This document shows positions 8,844-17,051 of a stretch of 64,000 bases of DNA, piece after piece. The translations under genes and the position numbers were made by a program. The notes below the pieces were generated by a model. That model saw nothing but the letters and a program-made list of their open reading frames with translations. It was not told where the DNA came from and did not search any database. Source of the DNA: M3007 sp964550795 (GTDB lineage Bacteria > Bacteroidota > Bacteroidia > Chitinophagales > Saprospiraceae); NCBI GenBank assembly GCA_964550795.1, contig CAZKBH010000022.1, positions 11,016-75,015 of the forward strand. Reading direction: 5' to 3'. Position 1 is the stretch's first letter, and every line of letters begins with the position of its first letter.

Positions 8844-9163
8844 AAAGCCACGAATTGCACTATTTTTCACTAATTATCGTGAGTTCTGGATAGTATCCCT
8901 ATTGCCAAAAGCAAAAACGGCGTAGCCGTGACATTTTGGTAGCCCAAAGGGCGTTGTGTAGAGGATAGGAACGGCGTAGCCGTGACATTTTTATGTCGGA
9001 ATAATGCCACGGCTACGCCGTTCATAAAATATTTGACGCTTCGCTACCATAATGTCGCCGCTATGCGGCTGGAATGGTCATTTTTTGCAGTGACTATCTA
9101 AAGCTCCGTTAATTAGTGAAAATTAGTGCAATTCATGGCAACCCATCCTCTCATTTTTTTTCT
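8844..9163. repeat. Intergenic region with palindromic CGGCGTAGCCGTG repeat
   Basis: Two direct copies of AACGGCGTAGCCGTGACATT start at about 8916 and 8970. An inverted copy at 9008-9022 pairs with 8970-8984 over 15 bp without mismatch. AGCCCAAAGGGCGTT lies between. No gene fits in this 320-bp gap. It looks like a dispersed palindromic repeat that could also act as a transcript-stabilising hairpin between acr3 and the phosphoesterase gene. Confidence 0.65.
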
Positions 9164-9940
9164 ATGAAAATCGCTCTTTTCTCCGACATCCACGCCAATC
9201 TCCCCGCCCTTGAAGCCTTTTTTAAGGATCTGGAACAACGCCAACCCGACCAGATTTTTTGTCTCGGCGATTTAGTTGGCTACAACATCTGGCCCAACGA
9301 AGTCATCCAGGAAATCCGCAAACGCGGCATCCCGACCATTGCCGGGAATTATGATTTCGGCATTGGCCGCGCCGGGGACGACTGCGGCTGCGCGTATAAA
9401 TCGGATAGTGAAAAAGACAATGGCGCTATTTCCATTGCATTTACCAATAAGATTGTTGAGCCTGCCGAACGGCAGTATTTGCGTGAATTGCCAAGGCATA
9501 TTCGCCTGGAGTTTGAAATGAATGACGGCGATATGTTGCAGATCATGCTGGTGCATGGAAGCCCTCGGAAGATCAATGAATATCTTTTTGAGGATCGGGA
9601 AGAAAAAAGTTTGATGCGCATCCTTGAAAGCGCCAACGCGGATATACTTTGTTTTGGGCATACGCATAAACCGTATCACCGCGTGATGAATTCAGGGACT
9701 GAAACCGAGCCCCATTTCCGCCATGCTATCAACATTGGCTCGGTGGGCAAACCGAAAGACGGCGATCCCCGTGGCGGCTACGTCCTGCTGGAACTGGACG
9801 AGCACAGCAATTTGAGAAACGAAAACAGCATCCGGGTGGAGTTTGTGCGCTTTGAATACGATGTAGAAAAAGCGGCTGAAGCGGTGGAGAATAGCCCTTT
9901 GCCGAATGCTTATGCGACGGCATTGCGGATGGGTAGGTAG
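9164..9940 (+). CDS. Calcineurin-like metallophosphoesterase (YfcE/MJ0936 type)
   Basis: 258 aa. The two-metal site is complete: Asp8 and His10 (FSDIH), Asp36 (LGDLVGY), Asn62 (AGNYD), then VHGSP and FGHTH. Members of this family hydrolyse phosphodiesters or phosphomonoesters; the substrate is unknown. A Cys-containing insert (GDDCGCAYKS) follows the GNYD motif. Start 9164 gives the canonical MKIALFSDIH. Such genes recur beside ars genes in Bacteroidota, which suggests but does not prove a link. A decayed copy of its 3' part is found at 20951-21084. Confidence 0.85.
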   Translation: MKIALFSDIHANLPALEAFFKDLEQRQPDQIFCLGDLVGYNIWPNEVIQEIRKRGIPTIAGNYDFGIGRAGDDCGCAYKSDSEKDNGAISIAFTNKIVEPAERQYLRELPRHIRLEFEMNDGDMLQIMLVHGSPRKINEYLFEDREEKSLMRILESANADILCFGHTHKPYHRVMNSGTETEPHFRHAINIGSVGKPKDGDPRGGYVLLELDEHSNLRNENSIRVEFVRFEYDVEKAAEAVENSPLPNAYATALRMGR

Positions 9941-10068
9941 CAGGTCGCATACTCGGTCAAATAAACCTGTTGTCTGTGCTACAACAATATTTGTCGTATT
10001 TTGCCCGGCATCAGCCATGCTTTTTTTAGGCATCAACATAACTGATTCAAATTGTGTTGTTAGGTACG

Positions 10069-12204
10069 ATGAAACAAGTTATTAAGTCCCTGCTTTCCCT
10101 GATCCTGTTTACAGTGGCGTTCCAAACGCTCGCCTCAGCCCAACAAAATTCAAGCATGGGGGGAAGCATGCAGGAATCCCTCGACTTTGCCACTCAATTA
10201 ATGATCTCGAAGCAAAGCAAAAGTGCTGTGCTGATTACAGGTAAATTGTTGGAGCGGCTTGAAAAAGAAGGGAAATACAATGCTCCTTTCGGTTTGAAAG
10301 TGCAACTGATACACGGCTCGGCCCTTGTTAATGCTGAAAAGTTAGGTTCGGGCTTGGATTTTTTATTGAAGTTAAAAGAAACAAGCCAGGCAAAGAAACA
10401 GTGGGATGTTTTTGCTGAAACCTGCCGTGTCATCGCATCTGTATTGGAATATGCAGAGAAGAAGGAGGGGAGTTTATCCAATCTCAGGGAAGCACAAGCA
10501 ACCATCAGTCAATACCATTTGGATTCTATTTATCCGAATTTTGCGGTACGTATTTCTTCCTGGCACCGGTTATTTGGCGATAGAGACTCATCTATTTTTT
10601 ATGCCCAGGAGGCCATTCGTACTGCAAGACAGTTCGGGAAGGTTTTTGAGGAAGCCGAGGGGCATTTACTCCTGGGAATAAATCTCAGCCAAACAGATCC
10701 CCAGGGAGCGATCTCCCATTATAAAGAAGCTGCGCAATTGTACCGAAAAGGCAAAGTATTCTTTACCTTTTGTTACATACATTTAACCATGGCTGATTTG
10801 AATCTCGCCAGGGGAAAGCCAAGGGAGGCCATGGCCAACATAGACACCGCGTTCCTTTATTATCCGCTAACTACCGGGAACAACGCCGAACGGATTTTCC
10901 GAGCCTATATCCACAAGGGGAATGCTTTTCAACAACTGGGCCAGCTCGATTCCGCTATTTTTTACCTGAAAACAGGGCACAAGATGGAGTTGGAATCAGT
11001 CGAATCCCTAAATCTGGAAAAAATTGTAGAAATAGACAACAAATACAACGTAAGACAAAAAGTAAAGGAACTTGATGCCAAAAATCTTGAACTTCAAACA
11101 GGAAATGATAGACAGAATTTGTTGGTGGTGCTAATTTCGATGATTTTCGTCTTCGCAGGAATTCTGGCATTTTTTTACCTGCGATTGCGCAAAGCCAACC
11201 AAATTACCCGCGAACAATCCAGACAACTCAAATCCCTCGACACCGCCAAGTCTCACTTCTTCGCCAACGTCTCCCACGAACTGCGCACCCCGCTCTCGCT
11301 GATGCTCGGCCCCATCGGCACCCTCCTGAAAGATAAGCAACTGACCGACAAACAAGCCAATCTGTTGCAACTGGCCCAGCACAGCAGCAAACAACTCGAA
11401 CAACTGGTGACCGACATCCTGGACCTGGGCAAGCTGGAAATGGGTAAGATGGAACTGAACGAAACACCGACCGAAGTAGCGCCTTTTTTCCGCAGCTACT
11501 TCGCCCAGTTTGAGTCGCTGGCCGAAAGCAGGCATATTAATTTTTCGCTTGACATGGCTGTGGACAATGACGTGGTAGCTCTTTTAGATCAGGTCAAATG
11601 CCGCCAAATTCTGAACAACCTACTCTCCAACGCCTTCAAATTCACTCCGGCGGGTGAACGTGTGGCAGCCAAACTATCGCTGAGCGATGGTACGATCCAA
11701 CTAAGCGTCGCCGACACCGGCCCCGGCATCCACCCGGACGACCTGCCTCATGTATTCAATCGCTACTTCCAAACCAACCGACCTGACAAATCCGCAGAAG
11801 GTGGCACGGGCATTGGCCTGGCCCTCTGCCACGAGTACGCACAGTTGTTTGGCGGCAAAATTGAGGTGGAAAGTATGCTTGGGCAAGGCACGACGTTCAC
11901 CGTGACGTTCCCTGTCAGCGTTGTTGACAGCGCAAAAATTTTGGATGCTGATCCAGAAATCCAATACGCTGCCCAACTGCAACCGATCCCTGCCCTTACG
12001 CCACAAAAGCCATCTGACACGAAAAAGCCAACAGTCTTAGTCGTAGAAGACAATCCCGACCTGCAAGCTTATATCCGAATCATTTTGTCGGAAAAATACA
12101 ATATTGTCACTGCTGAAAACGGCCAAACAGCCTTGAGCGTTATGGGTTATGAGTTAGGAGAGATGCCGGAGCAAGCCGGGATTCAAATAACTCATAACTC
12201 ATAA
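10069..12204 (+). CDS. Hybrid sensor histidine kinase, receiver domain cut short
   Basis: 711 aa. Signal peptide (~1-25, LASAQQ), TPR-like helical sensor region (~35-325), one membrane helix (~350-370), a DHp domain with the phospho-His in FFANVSHELRTPLS, then HATPase_c (NNLLSNAFKFTP, GTGIGLAL) and the first part of a receiver domain (VLVVEDNPDLQAYI, TAENGQTAL). It then enters a palindromic repeat (12139-12208) and stops at 12202-12204, before the phospho-acceptor Asp. The rest of the receiver and an AraC domain follow in another frame. The intact ancestor was a one-protein two-component system. As read, the kinase can autophosphorylate but has no acceptor of its own. The ATG at 10069 is preferred to a GTG 15 bp upstream. 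Confidence 0.85.
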   Translation: MKQVIKSLLSLILFTVAFQTLASAQQNSSMGGSMQESLDFATQLMISKQSKSAVLITGKLLERLEKEGKYNAPFGLKVQLIHGSALVNAEKLGSGLDFLLKLKETSQAKKQWDVFAETCRVIASVLEYAEKKEGSLSNLREAQATISQYHLDSIYPNFAVRISSWHRLFGDRDSSIFYAQEAIRTARQFGKVFEEAEGHLLLGINLSQTDPQGAISHYKEAAQLYRKGKVFFTFCYIHLTMADLNLARGKPREAMANIDTAFLYYPLTTGNNAERIFRAYIHKGNAFQQLGQLDSAIFYLKTGHKMELESVESLNLEKIVEIDNKYNVRQKVKELDAKNLELQTGNDRQNLLVVLISMIFVFAGILAFFYLRLRKANQITREQSRQLKSLDTAKSHFFANVSHELRTPLSLMLGPIGTLLKDKQLTDKQANLLQLAQHSSKQLEQLVTDILDLGKLEMGKMELNETPTEVAPFFRSYFAQFESLAESRHINFSLDMAVDNDVVALLDQVKCRQILNNLLSNAFKFTPAGERVAAKLSLSDGTIQLSVADTGPGIHPDDLPHVFNRYFQTNRPDKSAEGGTGIGLALCHEYAQLFGGKIEVESMLGQGTTFTVTFPVSVVDSAKILDADPEIQYAAQLQPIPALTPQKPSDTKKPTVLVVEDNPDLQAYIRIILSEKYNIVTAENGQTALSVMGYELGEMPEQAGIQITHNS

Positions 12205-12208
12205 CTCC
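12139..12208. repeat. Heptad-repeat palindrome interrupting the sensor kinase gene
   Basis: The left arm 12139-12160 is built of GTTATGR heptads. The right arm 12188-12208 is TAACTCA heptads, their complement. Between them is a ~27-bp centre. The receiver domain would read through normally if about this much DNA were absent: ENGQTALSV then TPDLVLSDLMMP. The insert supplies the stop and the frameshift. Confidence 0.75.
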
Positions 12209-12230
12209 TGACCTTGTTCTCTCCGACCTC

Positions 12231-12821
12231 ATGATGCCCGTCATGGACGGCCTCCAACTGCTCGAAAAACTCAAATCCAGCGATGCCACCCGGCACATCC
12301 CCGTCATCATGCTTACGGCCCGGGCGGATGTGCGCGACAAACTGAAAGCCCTGCGTATTGGCGTGGACGATTACATGACCAAGCCCTTTGAGGAGGAAGA
12401 ATTGCTGGCGCGGATTGAAAACCTGCTGAAAAACCAGACGGTACGGAAACAAGAAGCCCCCTCAGCGCCTGAGACGACTCGCCCGCAAGTTTCCGAGGAA
12501 GACCAGCAATGGCTGGAAGGTTTTGAGGCTTATGTACAAAAACATCTTTCCAGCGACACCCTGACCGTATCTGCTTTGGCCGGCACCTTTGCCATGAGCG
12601 ATTCCACTTTGCAGCGGCAATTAAAACGGCTAACGGGGCTCTCGCCCATTCAATATCTGCAAGAAATGCGGCTGGATGAAGGCCGTAAACTGCTGGAAAC
12701 CCGGCGCTATAATTCCATCGGCCAGGTAGCGGCCCAAGTGGGCTTCCAGGATGCGCGCTCTTTTTCGAGGAGTTACAAGCAACGGTTTGGGAAGTTGCCC
12801 TCGGAAATGATGGGGGAGTGA
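12231..12821 (+). CDS. Detached receiver C-half plus AraC-type DNA-binding domain
   Basis: 196 aa from the first ATG. It holds the second half of a receiver domain (MPVMDGLQLLEKL, PVIMLTARA, DDYMTKPFEEEELL) and a C-terminal AraC HTH domain (~105-196, TVSALAGTFAMSDSTLQRQL, VGFQDARSFSRSYKQRFG). The phospho-acceptor Asp codon (12225-12227, in LSDLMMP) lies just upstream of this ATG, in frame, so a product starting here lacks it. It is the 3' part of the sensor kinase gene before it, broken by the palindrome at 12139-12208. If translated on its own it would be a regulator with no phosphorylation site; more likely it is a pseudogene part. Confidence 0.78.
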   Translation: MMPVMDGLQLLEKLKSSDATRHIPVIMLTARADVRDKLKALRIGVDDYMTKPFEEEELLARIENLLKNQTVRKQEAPSAPETTRPQVSEEDQQWLEGFEAYVQKHLSSDTLTVSALAGTFAMSDSTLQRQLKRLTGLSPIQYLQEMRLDEGRKLLETRRYNSIGQVAAQVGFQDARSFSRSYKQRFGKLPSEMMGE

Positions 12822-12856
12822 TTTTGGGCTTAAAAATAACCCCCTTACCTCTCATT

Positions 12857-12998
12857 CCCCCTCATTTTGACGGAAATGGCTGCAAGATTGACCGAAATGG
12901 TCACTTGGAAGCAGCCCACCTTTGTCCCAGTTCCCGCTACTTATGTGAAGTATTTTGTGGCAGGGCAAGGAGGAAGCCGAAAATCCTTTAAAGAGTAG
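12857..12998 (+). repeat. ~130-bp direct repeat with 40-codon ORF, copy 1
   Basis: Bases 12857-12987 are nearly the same as 14368-14497 (a handful of differences). Both carry an ORF of exactly 40 codons: here 12876-12998, MAARLTEMVTWKQPTFVPVP then ATYVKYFVAG. Reading frame, length and stop are kept between copies. Each copy lies 25-35 bp before the start of a secreted-protein gene. I cannot tell whether the small ORF is translated or the DNA is a mobile leader. Confidence 0.6.
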
Positions 12999-13022
12999 GT
13001 ATAAGCAGTTAATTATTGAAAA

Positions 13023-13712
13023 ATGAAATCAGCAACATTTGCACAGAAAATCACATTCATCTTGTTTTTGTTAGGTCTTCTCACCACATCAAGCCAATTA
13101 TCGGCTCAAAACACAGCCTTGGTTTATGGGGATGCAATACATCTTCAAAATGCCTGGGGAGATTACACTGGTGGCTTTTTAGATACAAGAGGTTACGATA
13201 AGGAATATGAAAAAACAGGTAATCACCTTTGTGTTTCTACTGCCATTTCAAATAAAAGAGCTCTTGGAACTGGCACTTGGAAAGTTCTTTCTGCTACGGG
13301 TAAGGCTATCGGAACTCCAGTTTTACTTGGGGATGAAATACATCTTCAAAATGCCTGGGAAAATTACACTGGTGGTTATTTAGATACAAGAGGTACCCCA
13401 GCAGAATTTGAAAAAAATAATCTGGGTAATCTCCTTTGTGTTTCTACTGCCACTTCAAAAGAAAGAGCTCCTGGAAGTGGTACTTGGAAGGTTACTTCTG
13501 CTAAGGGTATGACTAACGGGAAGCCTGTTACACTAAATTCTGACGTTCATCTTCAAAATGCCTGTGAAAACTACACTGGTGGTTTTTTAGATATAAGAGG
13601 TTCTCAAGCGGCATTTAAAACAACGGGTAATCTTAATTGTGTTTCTACAGCCACTTCAGCTACAAGAGATAATGGAGCTAGTGGAACCTGGAAGATTACA
13701 ATTTCCAAATAA
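13023..13712 (+). CDS. Secreted protein of three ~70-residue repeats (trefoil/fascin-like?), function unknown
   Basis: 229 aa. The signal peptide is long and ends at ~30 (LSAQN). The rest is three tandem repeats of about 70 residues, each with HLQNAW, YTGG(F/Y)LDTRG, a CVSTATS Cys block and GTWKV. The pattern GD-HLQN-GGYLDT is reminiscent of beta-trefoil or fascin-like carbohydrate-binding modules, but I do not recognise a named family. There is no T9SS domain, so it is probably periplasmic or secreted otherwise. The DNA is visibly more AT-rich than its neighbours, and the gene lies between two direct repeats (12857-12987, 14368-14497), so acquisition by transfer is plausible. Confidence 0.72.
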   Translation: MKSATFAQKITFILFLLGLLTTSSQLSAQNTALVYGDAIHLQNAWGDYTGGFLDTRGYDKEYEKTGNHLCVSTAISNKRALGTGTWKVLSATGKAIGTPVLLGDEIHLQNAWENYTGGYLDTRGTPAEFEKNNLGNLLCVSTATSKERAPGSGTWKVTSAKGMTNGKPVTLNSDVHLQNACENYTGGFLDIRGSQAAFKTTGNLNCVSTATSATRDNGASGTWKITISK

Positions 13713-13872
13713 AGTCGCCTTGATGCAGGACAAACCAAAGCACCAGTTTGACCTGCCAAGTAAATTCAAAAACAAAAACCCCCAGCGAGTGTGCGGCCAG
13801 TACCCGTTGGGGTTTTCCCCTTTTTTCCTAAAGGCAATCAACCTTAAAAAGCAATAGCTACCTCATTTTCCC

Positions 13873-14037
13873 CTTACCCAAAGCACGCGCCGTGCGCGGT
13901 GTTTTCACCGCGCGCCTCGGCGGAGTGCGTGGCTAGGCCGGATTTGACAGAGAAGCGAAATCTGTCCCCCCTAATTCAACCAAATGCGCTAAAATTGCGT
14001 CGTGGATTCAACCCCACGGCGCATTTTTTTAGGCGAA
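13873..14037. repeat. Interspersed repeat family 2, copy A, ending in terminator hairpin
   Basis: The left part is ACCCAAAGCACGCGCCGTGC, a GCGCGGTG/CACCGCGC inverted repeat, GGCGGAGTGCGTGG and GGCCGGATTTGACAGAG. The right part is a GTCGTGG-ATTCAA-CCCCACGGC hairpin (13994-14023) followed by seven T. Other copies are at 16512, 17052 and 18835. The hairpin would terminate plus-strand transcription. Confidence 0.85.
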
Positions 14038-14154
14038 GCTGATGGGCGAGTAGTTTTTAGCCTTCTCCCTTACTCCAATCATCGCGTTAACAGTACCTCC
14101 GCATCTACAAGGCCTTCTCGAACACGCCGTATTCCTTGCTGAGCACCGCTCCCA

Positions 14155-14302
14155 TCCCAAGCTTGTCATCCTGTCGGGACCCGTCCACGCTATGTGCGCT
14201 TTGGCCGAGTGCTTGCACTTACAGGAGGCACTCAAAAGGGCACGCACTCGGCCAAAGCGCACTTGATGCGGACGGGTCCCGGACAGGATGACAAGCTTGG
14301 GA
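14155..14302. repeat. Long palindromic element, family 1, copy 2
   Basis: The arms are over 50 bp long (from TCCCAAGCTTGTCATCCTG at 14155 to its complement ending at 14302). They share GACCCGTCC, AAGTGCGC and GTCATC blocks with the copy at 4785-4920, and the inner arms CTTTGGCCGAGTGC also pair. The left arm has a small divergent patch (ACGCTATGTGC), so the arms are not perfect. Confidence 0.8.
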
Positions 14303-14367
14303 TAAGTGCTCGTCCCTATCGATTTAGTTGGTTCAATACCCATTTGTGGGTTGAAAAAAGCCCCTCT

Positions 14368-14509
14368 CCCCCTCATTTTGACCGAAATGGCTGCAAGATT
14401 GACCGAAATGGTCACTTGGAAGCAGCCCACCTTTGTCCCAGTTCCCGCTACTTATGTGAAGTGTTTTGTGGCAGGGCAAGGAGGCGGCCGAAAATCCCCA
14501 ACAGAGTAG
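14368..14509 (+). repeat. ~130-bp direct repeat with 40-codon ORF, copy 2
   Basis: Near-identical partner of 12857-12987. The 40-codon ORF is 14387-14509 (MAARLTEMVTW, then ATYVKCFVAGQGG). Differences from copy 1 are few and mostly change single residues (Y to C, S to G); the last few codons differ but the stop falls at the same place. The start of the next secreted-protein gene follows 32 bp later. Confidence 0.6.
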
Positions 14510-14541
14510 GCATTCACTTTTTCACTTTACATTTCAATACA

Positions 14542-16500
14542 ATGAAACACAGATTTACTTTTTTGATGGCGTTTTGCCTACTGGCTTCCACTGCTTATGC
14601 GCAGTTGGTAGACGTCGTCACCGGCCTCGACTTCCCGTATGGGCTTGCCTTGGATGGGAATGACCTATACATCTCCCAGGCACTTGCCAATAAAATTTCC
14701 AAAATTGACATTTCTTTGCCCAACCCACCCATTGTAGATGTAGCGACGGTATCGGTCCCATTGGCGCTATTTTTGGATGGGGACGAACTCTATTTTAGTG
14801 AGGAGCTATCAGGTATCATTGGCAAAATTAACATTTCCCAGCCCAACCCAATGCCTACGGTCGTAGTAACAGGATTACAAACTCCTACCGGGCTTTTAAA
14901 AATGGGGAATATCCTTTATATTACAGATCAGAGTACTAGTATATTGTATTACACAGACCTAAGTTTGCCCAACCCCAGCCCGGTACAACTATTGGCGGGC
15001 TTTAATATTCCAACTGCGATGGTATTTAAAGACTCCGTGTTGTATGTTGCAGAATTCGGTGGTGCCCGCATATCATCCGTAGATTTGAAACAGACCCCCT
15101 TGGTTAGAAATACCTTTGTTAGTGGCATTGCTTCCCCGGTGGGCATGACCCTGAATGGTAATTTTCTGTACATCGCTGGAGCGTCACAAGTGGTGAAAGT
15201 AGATATCAATCAGCCCAATCCAAGCGCAACAGTAGTGGTAGGTGGCTTAAGTTCTGCCCGGCAAGTTGCTTTTGATGGCATTGATATGTACATAGCACAA
15301 GTAGGAGGCGGCCAAGCCGGACAAGGCAAAATCTCCAAATTGGAAATCGCCCAGCCCGTCTTCTCCGCCCTCGGCACCATCTGTGCCAATGCCCTACCCG
15401 CCAACCTTGGCGGCGCCTCCCCCACAGGTGGCACCTACTCTGGCCCTGGCGTAACGGATAACGGCGATGGCGAAACCTTCTCTTTCAACCCGGCCGCAGC
15501 AGGCGGAGCGGGCACCTACACCATCACCTACACGGCCACCAATGGGAATACGGCTACGCTTACGGTGGCGGAGGCGCCTGTGGTTAGTTGGAGCGGAGGC
15601 ACTTTAGCTCCGCTTGATCTCGGTACCGTTCCATTAGCTGTGGGTTCGCCAGCAGGGGGGACTTATTCAGGCTCAGGCGTATTGCTGGGGAATATGTTCA
15701 ACACCTATCTGGCAGGAGTGGGTATGCATCCCCTTACTTACACCTACACTGCTGCCAATGGCTGCAGTGGCTCAGTCACTATAATAGTAACCGTTACACC
15801 TGGCGCCAACGACGCCTGCGGTGGCGCAACGAGCATCGACAATTTATTGGGCGGCTCGCTCAATGTGCCACAGGTATCTACAGAGTTCAATAATACGGGA
15901 TACACCACAGCGGGCGACCCCAGTACCGGGTATGATTGTTTTGTGGATCAGGGGGGCCCCAGCCTTGAGCATACCCTTTGGTACACCTTTACGGGCGATG
16001 GCAGCAAATACCGCATCCGTTCGGTAAACTGCAACAATGCAACGCCTTACAACGATGACACACAGGTGGCCATTTACGCCGGCGCTTGCAACAGCCTAAG
16101 CCCTGTGGCTTGTAATGACGACGAAAATGGGGCTGCCCAGGTTTATAACATCAGTGTAGAAGTAGCCACTCAAGCGGGTACAGCATACCGCATGCTGGTA
16201 GATGGCTATGATGGAAAAGAAGGTAGATTTTGCCTGGAAGTAACGCGGCTTGGCCTGAGTGCGGTGGTTGATATTAGCCAAACCAACATTCAGGTGTTCC
16301 CTAACCCAACCGAAGGCGAGATTCAATTGCGCAATGTGACGGCTGAAATGGTCGAAGTGTTTGACAATATGGGTCGTTTGGTTTTGTCTGAAGTAAATCC
16401 AGGTTCTAATCTGGATATTTCACAAACTGCGGCGGGTATCTATTTCCTCAAAATCTACGCAGGTGGCCAGGTATATTCCACCAAAGTGGTGAAGCAATAA
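14542..16500 (+). CDS. T9SS cargo with N-terminal beta-propeller and PKD/Ig-like domains
   Basis: 652 aa. Signal peptide ends at ~21 (AYAQL). Residues ~22-275 form six or so blades of NHL/SMP-30-like propeller (GLALDGNDLYIS, LALFLDGDELYFSE, KISKIDISLPNP). Ig-like modules follow with the GGTYSGPGV signature (~290-430), then a beta-sandwich (~435-565, ANDACGGATSI, DDTQVAIYAGAC) and a T9SS type A domain (VFPNPTEGEIQL, AAGIYFLKI). The true start is the ATG at 14542 next to the signal peptide; the frame is open further upstream through repeat DNA. Surface-located; binding partner unknown. Confidence 0.82.
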   Translation: MKHRFTFLMAFCLLASTAYAQLVDVVTGLDFPYGLALDGNDLYISQALANKISKIDISLPNPPIVDVATVSVPLALFLDGDELYFSEELSGIIGKINISQPNPMPTVVVTGLQTPTGLLKMGNILYITDQSTSILYYTDLSLPNPSPVQLLAGFNIPTAMVFKDSVLYVAEFGGARISSVDLKQTPLVRNTFVSGIASPVGMTLNGNFLYIAGASQVVKVDINQPNPSATVVVGGLSSARQVAFDGIDMYIAQVGGGQAGQGKISKLEIAQPVFSALGTICANALPANLGGASPTGGTYSGPGVTDNGDGETFSFNPAAAGGAGTYTITYTATNGNTATLTVAEAPVVSWSGGTLAPLDLGTVPLAVGSPAGGTYSGSGVLLGNMFNTYLAGVGMHPLTYTYTAANGCSGSVTIIVTVTPGANDACGGATSIDNLLGGSLNVPQVSTEFNNTGYTTAGDPSTGYDCFVDQGGPSLEHTLWYTFTGDGSKYRIRSVNCNNATPYNDDTQVAIYAGACNSLSPVACNDDENGAAQVYNISVEVATQAGTAYRMLVDGYDGKEGRFCLEVTRLGLSAVVDISQTNIQVFPNPTEGEIQLRNVTAEMVEVFDNMGRLVLSEVNPGSNLDISQTAAGIYFLKIYAGGQVYSTKVVKQ

Positions 16501-16511
16501 AGCGCGCAGGT

Positions 16512-16717
16512 TATTTTTCGCCTCGCTTGGTCTTCTCCTTACCCAAAGCACGCGCCGTGCGCGGTGTTTTCACCGCGCGTCCCGGCGGAGTGCGTGGTTA
16601 GGCCGGATTTGACAGAGCAGCGAACTGCTGGGAATTCGTCCTTTCGACCTCTAGTTTGACCAAATGCTCTAAAAATGCGTCGTGGATTCAACCCCACGGC
16701 GCATTTTTTTTAGGCGA
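16512..16717. repeat. Interspersed repeat family 2, copy B
   Basis: A longer copy that shows the left boundary TTTTTCGCCTCGCTTGGTCTTC, then CAAAGCACGCGCCGTGCGCGG and GGCGGAGTGCGTGG. It ends in the hairpin GTCGTGG/CCCACGGC (16675-16703) with eight T. It follows the T9SS gene at once and probably serves as its terminator. Confidence 0.85.
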
Positions 16718-16801
16718 AACCCAAGCTCAGATATTAACACATGTCACGGTCACTGACTAACCCCAAATTCAGTAGTTATTTCCAAGTATAGCCAATCCGA
16801 C

Positions 16802-16963
16802 TCATTTCAGGCCATAATTAGACGTAAAATACGCCGCATAATCCGGAATTTTTGTCCCGAGGTAATACGGCAGGTTCATCAGCAGGAACGGTGTTCCCTG
16901 TGCCGTTTGAACCTGGCTGACCGAGAAGCGGTTGGAGAGCAATCGGATGGCGTAGGGGTGGTT
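16802..16963 (-). pseudogene. C-terminal remnant of an unrecognised gene
   Basis: The minus strand holds an open frame of ~53 codons ending at a TGA at 16802-16804. It reads like coding sequence (HPYAIRLLSNRFSVSQVQ, PFLLMNLPYYLG, IPDYAAYF) but has no start; upstream of 16963 the DNA turns AT-rich. Flanked by repeat copies B and C. I do not recognise the family. It could be chance, but the codon use looks genuine. Confidence 0.4.
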
Positions 16964-17051
16964 ACATTTCAAAATTCATAAATATTTTGTAACATATACG
17001 GGGCAAAATTGAATTTATTTTGTAATCAATATGGGGGTAAGTTGCCTATAA

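Noticed and set aside
14194..14541. N-terminal extension of the 652-aa T9SS protein
   Set aside because: It runs through two repeat elements, while a signal peptide begins at the ATG at 14542.
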